DNA of 64,000 nt from Natrialba magadii ATCC 43099 (lineage in GTDB: Archaea; Halobacteriota; Halobacteria; Halobacteriales; Natrialbaceae). A model generated the notes under the pieces. It worked only from the letters and a program-made list of their open reading frames with translations, did not search any database and had not been told where the DNA came from. Shown piece after piece: positions 34,827-43,483 of this stretch (position 1 is the stretch's first letter; every line of letters begins with the position of its first letter). The DNA lies in contig NC_013922.1 of NCBI RefSeq assembly GCF_000025625.1, positions 1,426,001 to 1,490,000 on the forward strand, written 5' to 3'. The translations under genes were made by a program, and so were the position numbers.

Positions 34827-36032
34827 ATGGTCACCACACTCTCGGCCGATCGCCTCGCGGAACTACAAGACGAAGGCGAATCGTTCGCGCTCGTCGACAC
34901 CCGTCCCGAAGACAGCTACGAGGCCTGGCACGTCCCCGACGCGATCAACTTCCCGTTCGACCCCGAAGAAGAACTCGACGAGAACGGCCAACTCGAGTCG
35001 TTCAAAGAAACAGTCGGTGACACCGACCAGGTGATCACCATCTGTGCGAAGGGTATCTCCTCAGGGAATTTCGCGACCCAACTCGAGTCCGCCACAGACG
35101 AGTACGAGGTGCAGACGGTCGACGGCGGGATGGAGGGCTGGAGCGGCGTCTACGATCACGTCGACCTGAGTGACGAGATTGCGGCGGACGGCCTCACGGT
35201 CATCCAACTCCAGCGCCGCGCGAAGGGCTGTCTCGGCTACCTCGTCGGCTGCGGTGAGACCGGCGAGGCCGTCGTCGTCGATCCAACCGCCGATATCGAC
35301 GAGTTCGAAATCGCGGCCGGCGACGCCGGTCTCTCTATCGTCGGCGTCATCGATACGCACGTCCACGCGGACCATATTTCGGGCGGTAGAGAGCTCGCAG
35401 ACAGCCTCGACGTACCCTACTACCTCGGCACGCGTGCCAAAGAGCGCGGCGTCGAACTCGAGTTCACCGGTCTCGAGCGCAACGAGGTCCTCGAAGTCGG
35501 TTCCCTCGAAATCAAGGCACTCGCCACGCCCGGCCACACCAGCGAGATGATTACCCTCCTCGTCGACGCCGCTGCACTCCTGACCGCCGACACGCTGCAC
35601 GTCGACTCGACGGGACGGACCGAACTCGAGTTCGGGCAGGATAGCGAGGCGCAGCACGCCTCGGGGGAGTCGAACGGTGAAACCGTGAGGGAGGGCGAGG
35701 AGGGCGCACGGATGCTCTACGAGACGCTCCACCGGACGATCCTGGCGGAACCCGAGCGCCTCGCGGTCCTGCCGGGTCACGTGACCGTCACCGCGGAGGG
35801 CGAGTTCGAGCACGGTTCTCCCGGTGAGCCGATTCTGACGACCGTGCGCGCGGCACGGACTGGAATCAACCTGCTCGACCTGGACGAGGAGGCGTTCGTC
35901 GAGCGGATGGCCGACGCCGGCGAGAAGCCAGCGAACTACGAGGAGATCATCGACAACAACCGCGGGGAACTGGACCTACCGCCCGAGGAGCGAGTCGAAC
36001 TCGAGATGGGGCCGAACAACTGTTCGGCGTGA
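34827..36032 (+). CDS. Rhodanese-MBL fusion, probable persulfide dioxygenase-type hydrolase
   Basis: A 401-residue fusion. Residues 1-115 are a rhodanese domain (LVDTRPEDSYEAWHVPDAIN, active-site loop ITICAKGISSGNFA with Cys). Residues about 125-360 are a metallo-beta-lactamase fold with the metal motif IDTHVHADHISGG (HxHxDH), ATPGHTSEM and LPGHVT. This combination is found in persulfide dioxygenases (ETHE1/PDO group), which oxidise glutathione- or other low-molecular-weight persulfides; haloarchaea have no glutathione, so gamma-glutamylcysteine or protein persulfides would be the likely substrates. In this protein the rhodanese comes first, unlike in most bacterial fusions. Confidence 0.82.
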   Translation: MVTTLSADRLAELQDEGESFALVDTRPEDSYEAWHVPDAINFPFDPEEELDENGQLESFKETVGDTDQVITICAKGISSGNFATQLESATDEYEVQTVDGGMEGWSGVYDHVDLSDEIAADGLTVIQLQRRAKGCLGYLVGCGETGEAVVVDPTADIDEFEIAAGDAGLSIVGVIDTHVHADHISGGRELADSLDVPYYLGTRAKERGVELEFTGLERNEVLEVGSLEIKALATPGHTSEMITLLVDAAALLTADTLHVDSTGRTELEFGQDSEAQHASGESNGETVREGEEGARMLYETLHRTILAEPERLAVLPGHVTVTAEGEFEHGSPGEPILTTVRAARTGINLLDLDEEAFVERMADAGEKPANYEEIIDNNRGELDLPPEERVELEMGPNNCSA

Positions 36033-36115
36033 GTGTGGTGTGACTGCTCGCGCCAAGAGCGAGCGATGGGTCGTCTCTGAACTGACCGGCGGGGACTCTG
36101 AACGATGACCCGACG

Positions 36116-36259
36116 CTACGACTCGTCGGCACTCACCTGATTCGAGTCGAGGTGACGCATAATCGCAGCGCTCGCACCGATGTAGGACGCAAGTCCGACG
36201 GCGACGAGAAACACCAGCGCGGCCAGCGTCGTGTAGCTGAAGATAATCTCCGTTACCAT
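36116..36259 (-). CDS. Small single-helix membrane protein
   Basis: A 47-residue protein (MVTEIIFSYTTLAALVFLVA, then VGLASYIGASAAIMRHLDSN) with one long membrane helix and a short charged tail. Support comes from a minus-strand TATA-like ATTTTAGTCC about 28 bases before the ATG. It is divergent from the next small membrane gene, with both promoters packed into 59 bases. The function is unknown. Confidence 0.55.
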   Translation of the reverse strand: MVTEIIFSYTTLAALVFLVAVGLASYIGASAAIMRHLDSNQVSADES

Positions 36260-36318
36260 GATGGAGACAGTATGTCTACGGACTAAAATTTTTGTACCAG
36301 AGAGTCGTCTGAAACGAC
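36260..36318. promoter_or_regulatory. Compact divergent promoter region
   Basis: Only 59 bases separate two divergent start codons. The central AT-rich core ACTAAAATTTTTGTA (36281-36295) can serve as TATA box on both strands, lying about 25-30 bases from each ATG. Both transcripts would be leaderless and the polymerase-binding sites would overlap. Confidence 0.5.
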
Positions 36319-36567
36319 ATGATCTCTCAGGCATGGTCCGACCGCATCCACCGGGTCCGGCTGTTCCTCGGCGAACATCCCGCGTTGCGCTGGTTCGCGC
36401 TACCGCTCATCTTCATGGGCGCGGTGATCACCGCGCTCCTCTTGCTCGCATCGGACGTCACTGTCGTCGAGGCCGGCCAGGTCACCGGCCTCTTTCTCCT
36501 CGCGTCTGCTGGCGTCGTTGCGCTCGGGCTCGGTACCGAGCGCGCGCTTAGAGCCGTGTTTGCCTGA
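36319..36567 (+). CDS. Small two-helix membrane protein, unknown function
   Basis: An 82-residue protein beginning MISQAWSDRIHRVRLFLGEH, with two membrane segments (about residues 25-45 and 52-74) and a basic cytoplasmic N-terminus. It is divergent from the 47-residue membrane protein gene with overlapping promoters, so the two may be linked in regulation. No known motif is found. Confidence 0.58.
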   Translation: MISQAWSDRIHRVRLFLGEHPALRWFALPLIFMGAVITALLLLASDVTVVEAGQVTGLFLLASAGVVALGLGTERALRAVFA

Positions 36568-36576
36568 CGGAACTCG

Positions 36577-36951
36577 CTATCGGGAGTACGTCTCCAGACG
36601 CACCAGTCGCCCTTGCTCGCGATCGACTGTGAAAAAGTCCGCAAACTCGAACAGCTCGCCGGACTCGTCGCACACTCGTCCGCGAGCCGCGACTGTGAGT
36701 TCGTCGGTACTCGAGTTCGAGTCGCCATCACCATCTCCCGCGTCACGTCCTGCGACGACCTCCTCGAGTTCATGAGTCGTCTCCGGGTTCGGCCGCTCCT
36801 CGCGCATGAACTGGATGAACGCCGTCCGACTCTCGAAGGTTCGGTCGGGGCGGCGCTGGGTGAACTCGGGTGCGAGCACCGACTCGAGTGCGTCGTAGTC
36901 GTGGGCGTCGAGCGCGTCGTAGTAGCGTCGAACGAGGCCGGTGGCGTCCAT
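36577..36951 (-). CDS. SnoaL/NTF2-like protein
   Basis: A 124-residue single cone-shaped NTF2-like domain: MDATGLVRRYYDALDAHDYD is the first helix, LESVLAPEFTQRRPDRTFES the first strand region, and FADFFTVDREQGRLVRLETY the last strands. A DGDGDSNSS insertion interrupts the middle. Members range from polyketide cyclases to isomerases and non-enzymatic binders, so no reaction can be given. A related protein is encoded at 52095-52499. Confidence 0.78.
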   Translation of the reverse strand: MDATGLVRRYYDALDAHDYDALESVLAPEFTQRRPDRTFESRTAFIQFMREERPNPETTHELEEVVAGRDAGDGDGDSNSSTDELTVAARGRVCDESGELFEFADFFTVDREQGRLVRLETYSR

Positions 36952-37100
36952 GGCGGGCTATTCTGGCTGGAGTGTGAAAAGGGTGCGCGCCTCAAGAACA
37001 CCGTTGCAGGTGCTCAGCGTCCCAAACGAAACAGGCGACGACCTATCACCGTCTCTACCAAAATAGCGTTCAGCGAACACTTACACACTCCCCCGTCGAC

Positions 37101-38924
37101 ATGTCTGTCATGGCAACTGCTGACGACAATCAATCGGACACCGAGTTCAGTCCGGCTGTCTCGCTCGAGGCACTCGAGGAGACCGGGCGCGAACTGGTGA
37201 GTATCGACGGCACGCCGCTGGCGATCTTCGCCCACGAAGGCGAGGTCAAGGCCGTGAACAACCGCTGTCCGCACATGGGGTTCCCGCTCGTCGAGGGGAC
37301 TGTCGACGACGGCATTCTCACCTGCCACTGGCATCACGCGCGGTTCGAACTCTCCTGTGGCGACACCTTCGATCCCTGGGCCGATGACGTCCAGACGTAT
37401 CCCGTCGAGATCCGAGACGGCACCGTCTACGTGAACCCGAATCCAGAGCGAGACCTACCACCCGCCGAACACTGGGCGACCCGACTCGAGACCGCACTCG
37501 AGGAGAACCTGCGACTGGTCGCAGCGAAGTCCGCAATCGGGCTGCTAGATGCGGGCGTCGAACCCGAGGAACCGATCGGGACGACGATCGCGTTCGGAAC
37601 CCAGTACCGGGAGTCGGGCTGGGGGTCGGGACTCACGATCCTCGGCTGTATGACGAACCTGTTGGACGATGTCGATCCCGAGGACCGAAAGCGAGCGCTG
37701 TACACGGGTATGCGCCACGTCGCGGACGACTGTGCGGGCGAGCCACCGAGCTTCGACCAGCCCGCCTTCGATACGACGGAGGTCACCTTCAGCCGGCTGA
37801 AGTCCTGGTTCCGCGACTGCGTCGAGGTTCGGGACGCCGACGGCGCGGAACGCTGTCTGCGAACCGCCGTCGCGGCGGACTACTCGGCTGCCGAGATTGC
37901 CGAACTCGTCGTCGCCGGCGCGACTGATCACCCCTACCTCTCGAACGGACACGTCCTCGATTTCGCGAACAAGGCCTTCGAGAGCCTCGAGGAAACCGAC
38001 TGGGAACACGCCGAGACGACACTCGCGGCCCTCGTCGAACCCCTCGTCACCGCCGCCCGCAGCGACGAACGCTCCTCGTGGCGACAGCCGATCGATCTCG
38101 TTGCACTCCTCGAAGACACCTACGGTGGGAACGTTACAGAAACGAGTGGACTCGAGTCCCTCGCCGCTGCGAGCGGGAAGACGGATACCGACGAACCGTG
38201 GACGCCACCCGCGGACCTCCAGGAAACGCTTCTCGGCGACGACCCCGAGGCCATCGTCGACGCACTCGCCGAGGCGATCCGACAGGGGGCGACGACCGAG
38301 GACCTGTCCGCAGAAGTCGCCTCCGCCGCCGCGACGCGCGTCGCCCAGTTCGGGACCGCAAACGAGTTCAGCGACTGGAACACCGTCCACCACACGTTCA
38401 GCTACGCGAACGCAGTCCACCAGTTCGCGCGCCGAACGGACGCCGTCGAGACCTACCGTGGCGTCTTCGATGGCGCGCTCTCGGTCTACCTCGACCGGTT
38501 CCTCAACACGCCACCCGCGCCGATTCCCACCCCCGGCGAGAACGACACCGGCCGCGATCCGGACGCCGTTCGCCAGGGGGTACTCGAGACGTTCGACGCA
38601 GAGGGAGAGGTGAACGAGGCGGGGCGATTAGTCGCCGAATTCTTCGACTGTGGCGGCGACCCCGCTGACTTGCGGCAAACACTCGGCCACGGGTTGTTGC
38701 GCGAGGACGCCGGGTTTCACACGCTCCAGAACGTCGAGGCGGCGTTCCGGCAGGCCGAACTCGCCACCGACGAACGCGAGCAGCGCCAGCGCGTGCCGCT
38801 CATCGCGACGGCCCGCTATCTGGCAGCACACTTCCCGACGCGCCGGGAGGCCGAACAGACGTACACCATCGCTGCGCGGCTCAATCGGGGCGAAGCGATT
38901 CACGAGGCTGCCAAGTCGAACTGA
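37101..38924 (+). CDS. Rieske [2Fe-2S] protein fused to a large unknown helical domain
   Basis: A 607-residue protein. Residues about 17-112 are a soluble Rieske ferredoxin-like domain with both cluster motifs, CPHMG (about residue 56) and CHWHHARF (about residue 75). The other 480 residues are mainly helical and match no domain I can name. Within them two segments look like repeats: one near residues 250-300 with GHVLDFANKAFE, the other near residues 385-450 with HHTFSYANAVHQF, both ending in a His followed by an aromatic-Ala-Asn. This may be a histidine-based metal or substrate site fed electrons by the Rieske cluster. ATG 37101 or 37110 could be used. Confidence 0.75.
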   Translation: MSVMATADDNQSDTEFSPAVSLEALEETGRELVSIDGTPLAIFAHEGEVKAVNNRCPHMGFPLVEGTVDDGILTCHWHHARFELSCGDTFDPWADDVQTYPVEIRDGTVYVNPNPERDLPPAEHWATRLETALEENLRLVAAKSAIGLLDAGVEPEEPIGTTIAFGTQYRESGWGSGLTILGCMTNLLDDVDPEDRKRALYTGMRHVADDCAGEPPSFDQPAFDTTEVTFSRLKSWFRDCVEVRDADGAERCLRTAVAADYSAAEIAELVVAGATDHPYLSNGHVLDFANKAFESLEETDWEHAETTLAALVEPLVTAARSDERSSWRQPIDLVALLEDTYGGNVTETSGLESLAAASGKTDTDEPWTPPADLQETLLGDDPEAIVDALAEAIRQGATTEDLSAEVASAAATRVAQFGTANEFSDWNTVHHTFSYANAVHQFARRTDAVETYRGVFDGALSVYLDRFLNTPPAPIPTPGENDTGRDPDAVRQGVLETFDAEGEVNEAGRLVAEFFDCGGDPADLRQTLGHGLLREDAGFHTLQNVEAAFRQAELATDEREQRQRVPLIATARYLAAHFPTRREAEQTYTIAARLNRGEAIHEAAKSN

Positions 38925-39014
38925 GGAACCAGCGCAGCAACAGAAAAAGCACAACGAACTCGAGCGCCGCACGCAGGGAACGAGCGCGAGAGACAGGGCG
39001 CAGGTCGCAGGTCG

Positions 39015-40397
39015 TCAGTCGCCCTGAATCGTCCCGCCGCCCTCTGGACTGTACCGCTCGGCGTCGTCGTACCGGACACACTTCGCCGTCTGCTCCGGTG
39101 TCACCTGATACGTCGTGATCTCGCCGCGTTCACAGGGCGAGGCAAACTCGGTTTCGATCCGGTTGCGAGCCTGTTCGCGGTCGCCCTCTGTCGCCGTCGT
39201 GAGGACATCCGAGAGGACGCGCTCGGCCTCCGAATCGGAGAGTGTAGCCGGGATGTCGTAGGACTCACGGAGCGCAGCAGGTGTCGCCTCCTCGTCTTCG
39301 CTCGTGAGCGTGAGGTCGTCACGGAGCAGATCCTGGCGGAAGTTCGCGACCGCACGCCAGTGATCCTGGTCCATCTCGTAGCCCTCGGGCTGGACCAGTT
39401 TCGGACAGCGCGGGTGGAACCGACAGCCACTCGGCACGTCGACGGGGTCCGGCACCTCCCCGACGAGTTCGATCCGCTCGCGCTCCTCGGTCGGGTCGAT
39501 CCGCGGGACCGAGGAGACAAGCGCCTGCGTGTAGGGGTGTTTCGGATCGTTGATGATCTGGTCTGCTGGGCCGACTTCGACCAGTTCGCCCAGGTACATG
39601 ATCCCGATCCGGTCGCACATGTGCTTGAGCAGGGAGAGGTCGTGACTGATGTAGACCGCCGTCAGCCCGAGCTCCGTTTGGAGCTCCTTGAACAGGTCGA
39701 GGATGCTCGCTCGAATCGAAACGTCGAGCATACTCGCCGGCTCGTCGGCCAGCAGGAACGACGGCTCGAGTGCAAGCGCGCGAGCGATGCCGACGCGCTG
39801 GCGTTCACCGCCCGAGAGTTCGCTCGGATACTCGTCGGCGTAGGCCTCGGCGGGTCGCAGTCCGGCCTGTTCGATGGTCTCGTAGACGCGGGCGTCGCGC
39901 TCCTCGCTGGTGCCGACGTCGTGCACGTCGAGGGGCTCTTTGACCCACTCGTAGACTGTGAATCGCGGGTTGAGCGACTTGTACGGATCCTGGTGGATGA
40001 TCTGGGCCTCACGGCGGAACTCGTTGAGTTCAGCACCGCCGACGTCGGTGATCTCCTTCCCGTCGAAGTGAATCTCACCGCCCGTCGGCTCGAGGAGTCT
40101 GATCGCACTCTTGCCGAGCGTCGTCTTTCCACAGCCGGACTCGCCGGCGAGACCGAACGCCTCACCCTCGCGAATGCCGAGTGAGACGCCGTCGACGGCT
40201 TTGACTGCGTCGTTGCTCTCACCGTGGAGGATGCGCGAGACGAGTCCCGTGTTGACCGGGAAGTGCTTCTCGAGTCCCTCGATGCGGAGCTTGTACGCTT
40301 CGTCGCGTTCGTCGACTGCGCTTGCGTCGGTCGATTCTGAGTCGGTCGCAGTGGCGTCGGACTCGGAGTCGAGCTCAACCGTGTCCGCGTCAGTCAT
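39015..40397 (-). CDS. Di/oligopeptide ABC transporter ATP-binding protein (DppF-type)
   Basis: A 460-residue ATPase. After a 35-residue acidic lead, the ABC domain shows Walker [14 protein letters not shown], signature [15 protein letters not shown] and Walker [15 protein letters not shown], with the switch His in [13 protein letters not shown]. The C-terminal oligopeptide/dipeptide extension has [11 protein letters not shown], and the protein continues about 120 residues further than usual with a [15 protein letters not shown] segment. It powers uptake together with the DppD-type subunit. Its ATG overlaps the dppD-type stop by 8 bases (ATGACTGA). It is the last gene of the operon. Confidence 0.88.
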   Translation of the reverse strand: MTDADTVELDSESDATATDSESTDASAVDERDEAYKLRIEGLEKHFPVNTGLVSRILHGESNDAVKAVDGVSLGIREGEAFGLAGESGCGKTTLGKSAIRLLEPTGGEIHFDGKEITDVGGAELNEFRREAQIIHQDPYKSLNPRFTVYEWVKEPLDVHDVGTSEERDARVYETIEQAGLRPAEAYADEYPSELSGGERQRVGIARALALEPSFLLADEPASMLDVSIRASILDLFKELQTELGLTAVYISHDLSLLKHMCDRIGIMYLGELVEVGPADQIINDPKHPYTQALVSSVPRIDPTEERERIELVGEVPDPVDVPSGCRFHPRCPKLVQPEGYEMDQDHWRAVANFRQDLLRDDLTLTSEDEEATPAALRESYDIPATLSDSEAERVLSDVLTTATEGDREQARNRIETEFASPCERGEITTYQVTPEQTAKCVRYDDAERYSPEGGGTIQGD

Positions 40398-41475
40398 CGA
40401 GTTCCACCTCCGCTTCCACGGCCTGTTCGTCGGCTGTCCCGACGGGTTCGGGTTCGCCGATATCCTGCTCGCGCCAGGTCTCTTTCTTGCCGGCTTCCGC
40501 CTGCAGGTGCTCGATTTCGTCGGCACGGTGGCACTCGACCTGATGGCCGTCGCCGTAGGATTCGGGCTGGGGCGTTACTTCCCAGCACTCCTCCTCGGCG
40601 AACGGACAGCGTGGTGCGAAGCGACAGCCTTCGCCGGGGTCGACGAGTTCCGGCGGCGAGCCGGGGATGGAGATGAGCTCCTGGTCGTCGTCGCTGATGT
40701 CGGGGAAGGCGTTTCGTAGGCCGAGCGTGTAGGGGTGGCGCGGATTCGTGATGATCGTCTCGGCGTCCGCGAGTTCGACGATTCGGCCGCCGTAGACCAC
40801 GGCGATGCGGTCACAGGTTTCACTGACGACCGACATGTCGTGGGTAATCATGATCATCGCGCTGTTCAGTTCCTCCTGCATCTCTTTGATCGTCTCCAGG
40901 ATGCGGTCCTGAATCACCACGTCGAGCGCCGTTGTGGGCTCGTCTGCGAGCACGAGTGACGGCGAGAGCGCGAGTGCGAGCGCGATCATCGCACGCTGGG
41001 CCATCCCGCCGGAGAACTGGTGGGGATAGTCGTCGATGCGGTCGGGATCGATCCCGAGGTCGTCGAACAGTTCGCGGCCGCGCTCGCGGGCCTCGGCCTT
41101 CGAGGTGTTGTCCTCGTGGTGTCTGATCACTTCGACGATCTGCTCGCCAACGGTGTAGACGGGGTCGAACCCGTTCATCGCGTTCTGCGGAATCATCGAG
41201 ATTTCCGACCAGCGGATCTGGCGTCTGAGCTCCTTGTTGGAGAGCTCGGTAATCTCGGTTCCGTCGAACTCGATGGAGCCGTCGACGATTTCGGCGTTGT
41301 CGGGTAGCAGCCGGATAATTGACTTTGCAAGTGTCGTCTTTCCGCTGCCACTCTCGCCGACCAGGCCGACGGTTTCGCCGCGTTCGATCGACAGCGAGGC
41401 GTCGTCCGTCGCACGAACCCAGCCGTCGTCGGCACCGTAGTACGTCTTCAGTCCGTCAATATCGAGTAGCGTCAT
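40390..41475 (-). CDS. Di/oligopeptide ABC transporter ATP-binding protein (DppD-type)
   Basis: A 361-residue ATPase: Walker [15 protein letters not shown]-loop [10 protein letters not shown], signature [15 protein letters not shown], Walker [15 protein letters not shown] and switch region [13 protein letters not shown]. The C-terminal extension [15 protein letters not shown] is typical of dipeptide/oligopeptide transporters and has cysteines that bind an Fe-S cluster in some homologues. It pairs with the DppF-type subunit as a heterodimer beneath the two permeases. Start and stop overlap both neighbours (TAATG with the permease), so translation is coupled. Confidence 0.9.
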   Translation of the reverse strand: MTLLDIDGLKTYYGADDGWVRATDDASLSIERGETVGLVGESGSGKTTLAKSIIRLLPDNAEIVDGSIEFDGTEITELSNKELRRQIRWSEISMIPQNAMNGFDPVYTVGEQIVEVIRHHEDNTSKAEARERGRELFDDLGIDPDRIDDYPHQFSGGMAQRAMIALALALSPSLVLADEPTTALDVVIQDRILETIKEMQEELNSAMIMITHDMSVVSETCDRIAVVYGGRIVELADAETIITNPRHPYTLGLRNAFPDISDDDQELISIPGSPPELVDPGEGCRFAPRCPFAEEECWEVTPQPESYGDGHQVECHRADEIEHLQAEAGKKETWREQDIGEPEPVGTADEQAVEAEVELDD

Positions 41476-42419
41476 TATTGGTGGTTGAGTTCAGGGTTGA
41501 CCTCTTTCTCGAGCGTGCGGCCGATGAAGAACACCGACATCACGAACAGCATGATGCAGATGCCCGGTGGGAAGACCCACCACCACGCCTCGCGGATCGC
41601 GTTCGCGGTGTAGACGTTGTAGATCATCTCGCCCCACGAGAGCATGTTCGGATCACCGAAGCCGAGGAACGAGAGGCTGGCCTCGGCGATCACTGCCCAC
41701 GCAACTGCGAACGCTGCGTACAGGAACGTCAGCGGCAACACGTTCGGCAGGATGTGTCGGTACATGATCCGCACGTGGCCGGCACCGATGGCCTGTGCAC
41801 TCTCGACGTACGGTCGTTGCTTGTGGCTCAACACCTGCGCTCGGATCACCCGTGCCGTCGAACGCCACAGAATCAACACGATCGCCGCGATGATGTTGAC
41901 GATACTGCTGCCCAGGACCGCCACGAGGACGATCGCGAACGGCAGAAACGGCACACCGTAGACGATGTCGGTAATCCGCATCAGCACGTCGTCGACCCAG
42001 CCGCCGAAGTAGGCGCTGATAAGGCCGACGTTCGTACCGATGAAGACAGCCATGAACGCCGCGAGACTGCCGACGATCAACGTCACGCGCGTCCCTGCGA
42101 TAAGCTGGGACAGCACGTCACGACCCATGTCGGTCGTTCCGAGCGGGTGCGCCGCCGAGGGGGACTCGAGTCGGTCGCCGACTGCTCGTTCACCCGGATC
42201 GTACGGAGCGAGTCCGGGCGTCGAAATCGTAAAGTCGAAGAGTTCGATCGTGTACGGCCGAGCGAAGATCCCGATGAAGATGAACAGTGCGAGGATCGCC
42301 AGCCCAATCTGACCGAGTCGGTCGCCTTCGAATACCTCGAATCGCTGGCGGAGCGATGCGAATCGCTCGCCGGCGCTGGTCGTCGTGCTGTCGGTTGGTG
42401 ACGGTTGTTCGGTGCTCAT
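41475..42419 (-). CDS. Di/oligopeptide ABC transporter permease (DppC-type)
   Basis: A 314-residue permease with six predicted membrane helices: the first at LGLAILALFIFIGIFARP, the others within the BPD inner-membrane domain (SLAAFMAVFIGTNVGLISAY, then FLPFAIVLVAVLGSSI). The ABC-coupling EAA loop is visible as AIGAGHVRIMYRHILPNVLP. A conserved GTDMGRDVLSQLIAG region precedes helix 2, as in DppC/OppC. The start overlaps the DppB-type stop by four bases (ATGA). Confidence 0.9.
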   Translation of the reverse strand: MSTEQPSPTDSTTTSAGERFASLRQRFEVFEGDRLGQIGLAILALFIFIGIFARPYTIELFDFTISTPGLAPYDPGERAVGDRLESPSAAHPLGTTDMGRDVLSQLIAGTRVTLIVGSLAAFMAVFIGTNVGLISAYFGGWVDDVLMRITDIVYGVPFLPFAIVLVAVLGSSIVNIIAAIVLILWRSTARVIRAQVLSHKQRPYVESAQAIGAGHVRIMYRHILPNVLPLTFLYAAFAVAWAVIAEASLSFLGFGDPNMLSWGEMIYNVYTANAIREAWWWVFPPGICIMLFVMSVFFIGRTLEKEVNPELNHQ

Positions 42420-43396
42420 TCGTACTCCACCCTCGGATCGAGGTAGACGTAGGCGAGGTCAGCGACGAAGTTCATGATGATCACGACCGATCCCATGAGG
42501 AAGAACGCCGCCATCGCCAGCGGATAGTCGTTGTTGTTTACCGCACTCACCATCTCACGACCCATTCCGGGCCAGTTGAAGACGGTCTCGATGACGACCG
42601 AGCCACCCATCGCAGTGCCGGTCGCGATCGCTGCGACCGTCACGATCGGCAGGATCGAGTTGCGAGCGGCGTGCTTGTACAGCACCGTCCGCTCTGGCAG
42701 CCCCTCTGCCTTCTTGATCTCGATGAAGTCGGCGTTCAGGACGTCGAGCATCGTCGAGCGCATAAGCAGCGTCGGCGTCGCTAGATAGGCAATCGCACCG
42801 GTCAGCGCCGGCAGGAACAGGTGGCGCAGGAAGTCAAGCGAGCCGTACCGGTCGATGAAGCCGCCGCCGAGCTCACCACCCGTCGTGCGCATCCCACTCG
42901 AGGGGAACCAGCCGAGCCAGAAGACGAACACGGACAGCAGGACGATGCCGACCCAGAACTCCGGTGAAGAGCGGGCGACGAGCGTCACGACGATGCCGCC
43001 GCGTTCGAATCGGGAGTCGCGCCACCAGCCCATGAGGGCACCAAAGGTGATGCCGATAACGTAGGCGAAGATGAGCGCCGTCGCCATCAGGACGATCGTG
43101 TTCATGAACCGGACGGCGATGATACTGGTCACCGGATCGTTGTAGATGAACGATTGACCGAAGTCGCCCGTCAGCAGCTGTCGAATGTATTCGATATACT
43201 GTACGTGAAGCGGTTCGTTTAATCCGAGCTCTGCGATCCGCTGTTCGCGCTGTTCGGGCGTCATGCCGTCCATGATGAACATCGACGTTGGATCGCCCGG
43301 CATCATCCGAAAGAGAACGAACAGGAGCGTAAAGAACGCCCAGAACGTGACGACGAGCTGGAGACATCGTCTCACGACGTATGCTCTCAGTCCCAT
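42416..43396 (-). CDS. Di/oligopeptide ABC transporter permease (DppB-type)
   Basis: A 326-residue permease with six predicted helices. The N-terminal MGLRAYVVRRCLQLVVTFWA and the following LFRMMPGDP are the DppB/OppB hallmark; the coupling loop is EIKKAEGLPERTVLYKHAAR. It forms a heterodimeric channel with the DppC-type subunit. The gap to the upstream binding-protein gene is 87 bases, where an AU-rich stretch could allow differential expression of the binding protein. Confidence 0.9.
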   Translation of the reverse strand: MGLRAYVVRRCLQLVVTFWAFFTLLFVLFRMMPGDPTSMFIMDGMTPEQREQRIAELGLNEPLHVQYIEYIRQLLTGDFGQSFIYNDPVTSIIAVRFMNTIVLMATALIFAYVIGITFGALMGWWRDSRFERGGIVVTLVARSSPEFWVGIVLLSVFVFWLGWFPSSGMRTTGGELGGGFIDRYGSLDFLRHLFLPALTGAIAYLATPTLLMRSTMLDVLNADFIEIKKAEGLPERTVLYKHAARNSILPIVTVAAIATGTAMGGSVVIETVFNWPGMGREMVSAVNNNDYPLAMAAFFLMGSVVIIMNFVADLAYVYLDPRVEYE

Positions 43397-43483
43397 CGGT
43401 CACCACACCCAGTGTCGCTAATGAGTATCATGTATCGTATCGTATAGTCGTTAAATATAGTAGTGGAGGGTCGCGTCGGTCGA

